From NCBI RefSeq assembly GCF_024339125.1, contig NZ_CP101417.1, forward strand, positions 1,302,001-1,366,000: a stretch of 64,000 nucleotides of DNA, in the 5' to 3' direction. Shown here piece by piece: positions 34,671 through 41,884 of this stretch (its first letter is position 1; each line of letters begins with the position of its first letter). Under the pieces are notes generated by a model. It saw only the letters and a list, made by a program, of their open reading frames with translations. It was not told the DNA's origin and did not search any database. The translations under genes and the position numbers were made by a program. Source of the stretch: Xanthomonas hortorum (GTDB lineage: Bacteria > Pseudomonadota > Gammaproteobacteria > Xanthomonadales > Xanthomonadaceae).

Positions 34671-35829
34671 GGAACCTCTGAACAACGCACCACAGATACG
34701 CGACACTACCCGCCTGATGTTGAGGAGTGATCCATGCAACTGACGTTCGGTGACGCTGAGGGCCTGGGCAAGCGCAAGCAGACCCGGCGCGAGATCTTTC
34801 TGGCCGAGATGGAGCAGGTGGTTCCGTGGCAGCAACTGCTCGGTCTGATCGCGCCGCACTATCCGGTATCGGGCCGGCCAGGTCGGCAGCCGTACGCACT
34901 GGCGACGATGTTGCGGATTCATCTGCTGCAGCAGTGGTATGCGCTGAGCGATCCGGCGATGGAAGAAGCACTGCACGAGATCCCGACCTTGCGGCGGTTT
35001 GCCCAGCTCGGTGGCTTGGACAACGTTCCGGACGAGACCACGATTCTCAACTTTCGGCGCCTGCTGGAGACCCATGGCCTTGCCGCGCGGATGCTGGAAG
35101 CGGTCAACGCGCATCTGGCGCGCAAGGGCCAGAGCCTGCGGTCGGGCACGATCGTCGATGCGACGCTGATCGCGGCGCCCAGTTCGACCAAGAATGCCGA
35201 CAACGCGCGCGACCCTGAGATGCATCAGACCAAGAAGGGCAATCAGTGGTATTTCGGGATGAAGGCGCACATCGGCGTGGATGAATTTTCCGGGTTGGTG
35301 CACCACGTCCATTGCACAGCCGCCAACGTCGCCGATGTCACGGTGATGCACACGTTGCTGCATGGCAAAGAAGACAGCGTGTTCGGCGATAGCGGCTACA
35401 CCGGTGCGGACAAACGCGAAGAACTGCAGGCCTGCAAGGCTGCATTCTTCATCGCCGCCAGGCCCTCGACGATGCAAGCCCTCGGCAACAAACGCGAGCG
35501 TGCTCGGGAAAGACGTTGGGAACACTTCAAGGCCAGTGTGCGCGCGAAGGTGGAGCATCCATTCCGGGTGATCAAGCGCCAGTTCGGCTACACCAAGGTC
35601 CGCTATCGCGGCCTGGCCAAGAACACCGCGCAGGTGCTGACCTTGTTTGCGCTATCGAACCTGTGGATGAAGCGAAAGCAGTTACTGCCGACGATGGGGA
35701 ACGTGCGCCTGTAACCCGGGCAACACCCTGCAAACGCGCCGGAAACGGCAAAAAAATCGAGGATCTGAGCGCCGTCAGCCTGGTCGATGTGGTTAGGCTC
35801 ATCCTCCGATGCCGTTGATCAGACCATCC
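34671..35829 (+). mobile_element. IS5-family element, copy 2
   Basis: A complete 1159-bp copy, ends GGAACCTCTGAACAACG and CCATCC. Target duplication CTAA at 34667-34670 and 35830-35833. It lies inside the ATPase gene between the Walker A and Walker B coding parts. Transposase 34734..35714. Confidence 0.95.
34734..35714 (+). CDS. IS5-family DDE transposase (copy 2)
   Basis: A full 326-aa transposase: N-terminal DNA-binding part (LATMLRIHLLQQWYALSDP), then the DDE core with Asp in TIVDATLIAAPSST, Asp in VFGDSGYTGADKRE, and Glu in KAKVEHPFRVIK region. The end reads MGNVRL, as in copies 3 and 4. Intact, so probably able to mobilise all copies. Confidence 0.96.
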   Translation: MQLTFGDAEGLGKRKQTRREIFLAEMEQVVPWQQLLGLIAPHYPVSGRPGRQPYALATMLRIHLLQQWYALSDPAMEEALHEIPTLRRFAQLGGLDNVPDETTILNFRRLLETHGLAARMLEAVNAHLARKGQSLRSGTIVDATLIAAPSSTKNADNARDPEMHQTKKGNQWYFGMKAHIGVDEFSGLVHHVHCTAANVADVTVMHTLLHGKEDSVFGDSGYTGADKREELQACKAAFFIAARPSTMQALGNKRERARERRWEHFKASVRAKVEHPFRVIKRQFGYTKVRYRGLAKNTAQVLTLFALSNLWMKRKQLLPTMGNVRL

Positions 35830-35833
35830 CTAA

Positions 35834-36650
35834 GCGAAATTTGGTACTGATTATAGATGAGTACGAAATGCTTTTTGAAATAATAGATACTTACACTGAG
35901 AGGTCGCCTGGATTAAAAGCGCTAGTTTCCCTCCCGCTAATCAGCCAGATGCTTGGATTTTCTATTAAGAATACGCTTCTCTTCATGGGACAGCGCCCTG
36001 ACGCACACATGATCTTGCTTAGTCAGAACCAACTTAGTCCTAATGTCAGACAATATGCGTTCCCTCTTTTTGAACATCAACCTGGCACGTCTTCAGAGTT
36101 CGCAATTTTGGTATCCCGTATCCTCGGCGAAAACCTGCGCATCACGGATCCGTTTGTCGAGGCTGTATATCAAGAGACGAAGGGACATCCTTACCTGACC
36201 GTGAATGTCTTGGTTGACTTTTGTGAGTGGCTAATGGCGTCAACTGATTTTGAGCTCGGCACAGAACTTGGAGGTCACTATTTTGCTGAATTCTCTCGAG
36301 AGAGGCTTGAGTTTGTCGTACTTAGGAATAGCCCACACTACCGCCTCTTTCACAAAATGCTAGCGGAGTTTAGCTCAGAAAGAAGTCGCGCGCAGGAACC
36401 GTGGCTTTACTCAGTAACTAGTATTCTGCGTGAGATCGTAAGACGTCATCCAAAACGAATGAACTGTTCCTTGGCGGCATTTGATCAAATCGCCAAACCA
36501 TTTGAAGAGCTGGCAAGGAACCCCTCTCGCCAACTACTGGCTAGCGCCGCGATGGCAAATTTCTTCAATGAATCCAAAGGCACTGTCTCCGTCGGTATAC
36601 CTTTGATGGCACGCCTAGCCGCCACCTCTACGTCTAGGAGCTTGTCATGA
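35834..36650 (+). pseudogene. broken P-loop ATPase gene, last part (residues 531-802)
   Basis: Completes the rebuilt 802-aa protein: codon 531 spans the removed element (AA plus G). Walker B is LVLIIDEYEML, acidic residues at 539 and 540. A sensor-like strand with NTLLFMGQRPD follows, then the arm LFEHQPGTSSEFAILVSRIL and a GHPYL motif at 648-652, the layout of archaeal-type AAA/STAND ATPases. The C-terminal 150 residues include LEFVVLRNSPHYRLFHKMLAEF and may be a winged-helix or substrate arm. The next gene starts inside the stop (ATGA 36647-36650). Confidence 0.87.
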
Positions 36651-36893
36651 GCATCGTGACGGCCCAAAGAGCTAATGAGCTTATTTCTCAGGCTCCGTGG
36701 TCAGAGAACGAGGTGCTGCGTGTATTCTGGCTGCAGGTAGATGGATCCAGAGAAGAGATGGCAGCTGCTCTCCGGACAACCAAGGGAAAGGAGGAGATAT
36801 TTGCCGTCATCGTCCGTGATGATTCTTTCAAAATTGCAAATCGTGTTCTCACAGACATGAGCCTTTTACTGGAATCCTGTAGAGCGCAACTAG
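36647..36893 (+). pseudogene. broken second operon gene, first part (residues 1-82)
   Basis: Starts at ATG 36647, overlapping the ATPase stop by 4 bases. It reads MSIVTAQRANELISQ and VLRVFWLQVDGSREEM, EIFAVIVRDDSFKIANRVL. Joined to 39220-39461 it makes 163 codons without a stop (247 + 242 bases). Soluble alpha/beta protein of unknown family, interrupted by two tandem IS5 copies. Confidence 0.82.
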
Positions 36894-38052
36894 GGATGGT
36901 CTGATCAACGGCATCGGAGGATGAGCCTAACCACATCGACCAGGCTGACGGCGCTCAGATCCTCGATTTTTTTGCCGTTTCCGGCGCGTTTGCAGGGTGT
37001 TGCCCGGGTTACAGGCGCACGTTCCCCATCGTCGGCAGTAACTGCTTTCGCTTCATCCACAGGTTCGATAGCGCAAACAAGGTCAGCACCTGCGCGGTGT
37101 TCTTGGCCAGGCCGCGATAGCGGACCTTGGTGTAGCCGAACTGGCGCTTGATCACCCGGAATGGATGCTCCACCTTCGCGCGCACACTGGCCTTGAAGTG
37201 TTCCCAACGTCTTTCCCGAGCACGCTCGCGTTTGTTGCCGAGGGCTTGCATCGTCGAGGGCCTGGCGGCGATGAAGAATGCAGCCTTGCAGGCCTGCAGT
37301 TCTTCGCGTTTGTCCGCACCGGTGTAGCCGCTATCGCCGAACACGCTGTCTTCTTTGCCATGCAGCAACGTGTGCATCACCGTGACATCGGCGACGTTGG
37401 CGGCTGTGCAATGGACGTGGTGCACCAACCCGGAAAATTCATCCACGCCGATGTGCGCCTTCATCCCGAAATACCACTGATTGCCCTTCTTGGTCTGATG
37501 CATCTCAGGGTCGCGCGCGTTGTCGGCATTCTTGGTCGAACTGGGCGCCGCGATCAGCGTCGCATCGACGATCGTGCCCGACCGCAGGCTCTGGCCCTTG
37601 CGCGCCAGATGCGCGTTGACCGCTTCCAGCATCCGCGCGGCAAGGCCATGGGTCTCCAGCAGGCGCCGAAAGTTGAGAATCGTGGTCTCGTCCGGAACGT
37701 TGTCCAAGCCACCGAGCTGGGCAAACCGCCGCAAGGTCGGGATCTCGTGCAGTGCTTCTTCCATCGCCGGATCGCTCAGCGCATACCACTGCTGCAGCAG
37801 ATGAATCCGCAACATCGTCGCCAGTGCGTACGGCTGCCGACCTGGCCGGCCCGATACCGGATAGTGCGGCGCGATCAGACCGAGCAGTTGCTGCCACGGA
37901 ACCACCTGCTCCATCTCGGCCAGAAAGATCTCGCGCCGGGTCTGCTTGCGCTTGCCCAGGCCCTCAGCGTCACCGAACGTCAGTTGCATGGATCACTCCT
38001 CAACATCAGGCGGGTAGTGTCGCGTATCTGTGGTGCGTTGTTCAGAGGTTCC
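36894..38052 (-). mobile_element. IS5-family element, copy 3
   Basis: Complete 1159-bp copy. Left flank CTAG at 36890-36893. Its right end is followed by CTAG at 38053-38056, which is also the left flank of copy 4, so the two lie head to tail sharing one target duplication. Intact transposase 37009..37989. Confidence 0.95.
37009..37989 (-). CDS. IS5-family DDE transposase (copy 3)
   Basis: Full 326-aa transposase, same DDE core as copy 2. It shares with copy 2 two diagnostic differences: MGNVRL at the end, and GCACACTGG where copies 1, 4 and 5 have GCACGCTGG (near 37186 in this copy). Confidence 0.96.
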   Translation of the reverse strand: MQLTFGDAEGLGKRKQTRREIFLAEMEQVVPWQQLLGLIAPHYPVSGRPGRQPYALATMLRIHLLQQWYALSDPAMEEALHEIPTLRRFAQLGGLDNVPDETTILNFRRLLETHGLAARMLEAVNAHLARKGQSLRSGTIVDATLIAAPSSTKNADNARDPEMHQTKKGNQWYFGMKAHIGVDEFSGLVHHVHCTAANVADVTVMHTLLHGKEDSVFGDSGYTGADKREELQACKAAFFIAARPSTMQALGNKRERARERRWEHFKASVRAKVEHPFRVIKRQFGYTKVRYRGLAKNTAQVLTLFALSNLWMKRKQLLPTMGNVRL

Positions 38053-38056
38053 CTAG

Positions 38057-39215
38057 GGATGGTCTGATCAACGGCATCGGAGGATGAGCCTAACCACATC
38101 GACCAGGCTGACGGCGCTCAGATCCTCGATTTTTTTGCCGTTTCCGGCGCGTTTGCAGGGTGTTGCCCGGGTTACAGGCGCACGTTCCCCATCGTCGGCA
38201 GTAACTGCTTTCGCTTCATCCACAGGTTCGATAGCGCAAACAAGGTCAGCACCTGCGCGGTGTTCTTGGCCAGGCCGCGATAGCGGACCTTGGTGTAGCC
38301 GAACTGGCGCTTGATCACCCGGAATGGATGCTCCACCTTCGCGCGCACGCTGGCCTTGAAGTGTTCCCAACGTCTTTCCCGAGCACGCTCGCGTTTGTTG
38401 CCGAGGGCTTGCATCGTCGAGGGCCTGGCGGCGATGAAGAATGCAGCCTTGCAGGCCTGCAGTTCTTCGCGTTTGTCCGCACCGGTGTAGCCGCTATCGC
38501 CGAACACGCTGTCTTCTTTGCCATGCAGCAACGTGTGCATCACCGTGACATCGGCGACGTTGGCGGCTGTGCAATGGACGTGGTGCACCAACCCGGAAAA
38601 TTCATCCACGCCGATGTGCGCCTTCATCCCGAAATACCACTGATTGCCCTTCTTGGTCTGATGCATCTCAGGGTCGCGCGCGTTGTCGGCATTCTTGGTC
38701 GAACTGGGCGCCGCGATCAGCGTCGCATCGACGATCGTGCCCGACCGCAGGCTCTGGCCCTTGCGCGCCAGATGCGCGTTGACCGCTTCCAGCATCCGCG
38801 CGGCAAGGCCATGGGTCTCCAGCAGGCGCCGAAAGTTGAGAATCGTGGTCTCGTCCGGAACGTTGTCCAAGCCACCGAGCTGGGCAAACCGCCGCAAGGT
38901 CGGGATCTCGTGCAGTGCTTCTTCCATCGCCGGATCGCTCAGCGCATACCACTGCTGCAGCAGATGAATCCGCAACATCGTCGCCAGTGCGTACGGCTGC
39001 CGACCTGGCCGGCCCGATACCGGATAGTGCGGCGCGATCAGACCGAGCAGTTGCTGCCACGGAACCACCTGCTCCATCTCGGCCAGAAAGATCTCGCGCC
39101 GGGTCTGCTTGCGCTTGCCCAGGCCCTCAGCGTCACCGAACGTCAGTTGCATGGATCACTCCTCAACATGAGGCGGGTAGTGTCGCGTATCTGTGGTGCG
39201 TTGTTCAGAGGTTCC
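38057..39215 (-). mobile_element. IS5-family element, copy 4
   Basis: Complete 1159-bp copy with CTAG on the left (38053-38056, shared with copy 3) and CTAG on the right (39216-39219). It has a private base near 39170 (AACATGAGGCGG where other copies read AACATCAGGCGG). Intact transposase 38172..39152. Confidence 0.95.
38172..39152 (-). CDS. IS5-family DDE transposase (copy 4)
   Basis: Full 326-aa transposase, ending MGNVRL, with the GCACGCTGG variant of copies 1 and 5. That makes it intermediate between copies 1/5 and 2/3. Confidence 0.96.
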   Translation of the reverse strand: MQLTFGDAEGLGKRKQTRREIFLAEMEQVVPWQQLLGLIAPHYPVSGRPGRQPYALATMLRIHLLQQWYALSDPAMEEALHEIPTLRRFAQLGGLDNVPDETTILNFRRLLETHGLAARMLEAVNAHLARKGQSLRSGTIVDATLIAAPSSTKNADNARDPEMHQTKKGNQWYFGMKAHIGVDEFSGLVHHVHCTAANVADVTVMHTLLHGKEDSVFGDSGYTGADKREELQACKAAFFIAARPSTMQALGNKRERARERRWEHFKASVRAKVEHPFRVIKRQFGYTKVRYRGLAKNTAQVLTLFALSNLWMKRKQLLPTMGNVRL

Positions 39216-39219
39216 CTAG

Positions 39220-39461
39220 AGGATTTTAAGAAGAACAGACCCGAAAAAATTACTGTCGTCGTCCTCATGAAAGAGAGCTTTAGCAAGGCCCAGATTGGCT
39301 CTCCTATCACGCTGCCTACATGGTTTCCCATTCGACCAGGTCTACATACTCACTTCTATCTCACAGACTTGGTTGGCTTGGCCTCAGGGACACTCCTAAG
39401 CGGCCCTGAGGCGCAGATAGACCATGTCGCAGAGTTAATTTTAACTTGGAGCAAGCCTTAG
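39220..39461 (+). pseudogene. broken second operon gene, last part (residues 83-162)
   Basis: Continues from 36893 as EDFKKNRPEKITVVVLMKE, then GSPITLPTWFPIRPGLHTHF and LTDLVGLASGTLL. Strands and helices alternate like a Rossmann-type fold, but no catalytic motif was recognised. It ends at TAG 39459-39461. The third gene begins 16 bases before this stop. Confidence 0.8.
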
Positions 39462-39970
39462 TCAATTCGCTGCAGGCGCTGCAAGCAGACCGAGCAATGC
39501 AGGCACATGCATTTATCTGCATTCTCCTTGATAAAGAAAGTGTGGACATGTCTAGGGTCACTGCCGATTACCAAGCCCACTTAAGTACTATCATTATGCC
39601 CCGAGGATACCGACCTAATGCGTCTAAAAATACAAAATCAATAGTCACTGACATGCTACGAATATTTTTGTCAAAGAATATTGATAATCTAGCGAAGGCA
39701 GCAAAAAATCTTGGCCTTCATATGCCAATAGGCGAGAGGCTGCTTAAGCCATCTTACCTTGCAGTGACCCTCCGGCCACGAGGCGATTACACAACTAGTG
39801 AGCGAAATTGGTTCTCTATACTTGTGGGAATTTATCAGTCATATCAAATCATGAATGCTGCTGCACATTCTGGTGACTACGGCATGTATCCGCCTGCGTT
39901 GGTTCACTACAACAGTTGCGACCTTCAGCTCTTCTTGGAAGATGCACATGCCCTCTTTGCTTACGGTTAG
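39446..39970 (+). CDS. third gene of the interrupted operon (174 aa)
   Basis: A 174-aa protein, uninterrupted, starting at TTG 39446 inside the end of the second gene. It is helical: QALQADRAMQAHAFICILLD, then DMLRIFLSKNIDNLAKAAKN and a C-terminal part FSILVGIYQSYQIMNAAAHS. A weak HEPN-like echo (Arg, then NAAAHSGDY) is visible but falls short of the Rx4-6H motif. The overlap with the second gene suggests stoichiometric translation of all three proteins. Family not recognised. AT-rich like the rest of the operon. Confidence 0.7.
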   Translation: MEQALVNSLQALQADRAMQAHAFICILLDKESVDMSRVTADYQAHLSTIIMPRGYRPNASKNTKSIVTDMLRIFLSKNIDNLAKAAKNLGLHMPIGERLLKPSYLAVTLRPRGDYTTSERNWFSILVGIYQSYQIMNAAAHSGDYGMYPPALVHYNSCDLQLFLEDAHALFAYG

Positions 39971-40310
39971 CCGCGCTGATCTTTAATAGCGCTCGATGTA
40001 GATGATTATTTAGATAACTCAGCCCGCGATAGCAGAAGTGAGCCTTTAGGGGGAATATCTTTTTGAACAAACCACTGCCGTGGATTGGAAACGTGCATGA
40101 AGAGAAGAGGATTGGCATGCAGACGCGGTTAAGCACAAAGATTCGCTTTCACCTTCTCTCGATATATCCGTTTGTGTGATTCGGCAGAAGACGAAAGTGC
40201 TTGAGGCCACGCTGCCGGCAGCATCTGACAGTGAGGTACCGGGCGCTCTATTGTTCCAGGGATTTTTTTAATAACTACGGCGAAAGCTCCTCCTGTATGC
40301 CGCATTTTCA
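39971..40310. other. intergenic remnant, nothing recognised
   Basis: No supported gene. The sequence drifts from AT-rich (as in the operon) to GC-richer toward 40200. No terminator for the operon was obvious. Confidence 0.4.
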
Positions 40311-40471
40311 GCACTCAGCCATGCTGACGAAGACTGGCTCCCATTGACCGAGCATTGGCTGGGGAGGCTGTTGTCGCCACCCAATCCCGCTGTTCGCCCT
40401 GGTCACCAGCGCGACAGTTCCAGTCAGTTCGATGGCATCAATGCAATTTTCAACCGATATGCTCTTCTGCT
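40311..40471 (-). pseudogene. remnant of an SDR oxidoreductase N-terminus
   Basis: On the minus strand the sequence reads ELTGTVALVTRANSGIGW, close to the dinucleotide-binding start of a short-chain dehydrogenase (ALVTGANSGIG), with the first Gly changed to Arg. It breaks off within 20 codons, and the IS5 copy 5 sits just upstream of it. A decayed fragment rather than a gene. Confidence 0.55.
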
Positions 40472-40475
40472 TTAG

Positions 40476-41634
40476 GGAACCTCTGAACAACGCACCACAG
40501 ATACGCGACACTACCCGCCTGATGTTGAGGAGTGATCCATGCAACTGACGTTCGGTGACGCTGAGGGCCTGGGCAAGCGCAAGCAGACCCGGCGCGAGAT
40601 CTTTCTGGCCGAGATGGAGCAGGTGGTTCCGTGGCAGCAACTGCTCGGTCTGATCGCGCCGCACTATCCGGTATCGGGCCGGCCAGGTCGGCAGCCGTAC
40701 GCACTGGCGACGATGTTGCGGATTCATCTGCTGCAGCAGTGGTATGCGCTGAGCGATCCGGCGATGGAAGAAGCACTGCACGAGATCCCGACCTTGCGGC
40801 GGTTTGCCCAGCTCGGTGGCTTGGACAACGTTCCGGACGAGACCACGATTCTCAACTTTCGGCGCCTGCTGGAGACCCATGGCCTTGCCGCGCGGATGCT
40901 GGAAGCGGTCAACGCGCATCTGGCGCGCAAGGGCCAGAGCCTGCGGTCGGGCACGATCGTCGATGCGACGCTGATCGCGGCGCCCAGTTCGACCAAGAAT
41001 GCCGACAACGCGCGCGACCCTGAGATGCATCAGACCAAGAAGGGCAATCAGTGGTATTTCGGGATGAAGGCGCACATCGGCGTGGATGAATTTTCCGGGT
41101 TGGTGCACCACGTCCATTGCACAGCCGCCAACGTCGCCGATGTCACGGTGATGCACACGTTGCTGCATGGCAAAGAAGACAGCGTGTTCGGCGATAGCGG
41201 CTACACCGGTGCGGACAAACGCGAAGAACTGCAGGCCTGCAAGGCTGCATTCTTCATCGCCGCCAGGCCCTCGACGATGCAAGCCCTCGGCAACAAACGC
41301 GAGCGTGCTCGGGAAAGACGTTGGGAACACTTCAAGGCCAGCGTGCGCGCGAAGGTGGAGCATCCATTCCGGGTGATCAAGCGCCAGTTCGGCTACACCA
41401 AGGTCCGCTATCGCGGCCTGGCCAAGAACACCGCGCAGGTGCTGACCTTGTTTGCGCTATCGAACCTGTGGATGAAGCGAAAGCAGTTACTGCCGACGAT
41501 GGGGAGCGTGCGCCTGTAACCCGGGCAACACCCTGCAAACGCGCCGGAAACGGCAAAAAAATCGAGGATCTGAGCGCCGTCAGCCTGGTCGATGTGGTTA
41601 GGCTCATCCTCCGATGCCGTTGATCAGACCATCC
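40476..41634 (+). mobile_element. IS5-family element, copy 5
   Basis: Complete 1159-bp copy with target duplication TTAG (40472-40475 and 41635-41638), fitting YTAR. It lies outside the operon, in decayed sequence. Like copy 1 it ends MGSVRL. Transposase 40539..41519. Confidence 0.95.
40539..41519 (+). CDS. IS5-family DDE transposase (copy 5)
   Basis: Full 326-aa transposase with complete DDE core. It shares the MGSVRL ending and the GCACGCTGG variant with copy 1, so copies 1 and 5 form the older-looking sequence type. Confidence 0.96.
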   Translation: MQLTFGDAEGLGKRKQTRREIFLAEMEQVVPWQQLLGLIAPHYPVSGRPGRQPYALATMLRIHLLQQWYALSDPAMEEALHEIPTLRRFAQLGGLDNVPDETTILNFRRLLETHGLAARMLEAVNAHLARKGQSLRSGTIVDATLIAAPSSTKNADNARDPEMHQTKKGNQWYFGMKAHIGVDEFSGLVHHVHCTAANVADVTVMHTLLHGKEDSVFGDSGYTGADKREELQACKAAFFIAARPSTMQALGNKRERARERRWEHFKASVRAKVEHPFRVIKRQFGYTKVRYRGLAKNTAQVLTLFALSNLWMKRKQLLPTMGSVRL

Positions 41635-41884
41635 TTAGGCCGCTGCATCGAAGCACAACGACGCGCACGAGCGGCGTTGCGTATAGATCTACGCTTGCAA
41701 GGTCTCAGATCGGCTTCGACGATTTGCATCGTGTTAGCACCCGCCACAAAGCGTTGGGGCAGCTCGTCCGAGTCAGAGGAATGTTGGCACTTGACTCGCG
41801 CGATCAATCTTAAAGAGTGACAATTAAGTGACATGTAGTGCGCGGTACGTAAGACTTCAGACTGATGACACGCTCTGAGTTTAA

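Noticed and set aside
33913-34743. A 276-codon open frame on the plus strand crossing the right end of IS5 copy 1 and the middle of the ATPase gene
   Set aside because: Its first 78 codons are the antisense of IS5 and its tail is the start of IS5 copy 2. Only 34146-34670 is native.
39446-39970. HEPN RNase fold for the third operon gene
   Set aside because: There is an Arg and a NAAAHSGDY stretch, but the Rx4-6H spacing is not met.
40308-41363. A 351-codon minus-strand open frame over IS5 copy 5
   Set aside because: It is antisense to the transposase and runs on into flanking DNA. The same antisense frame occurs in all copies.
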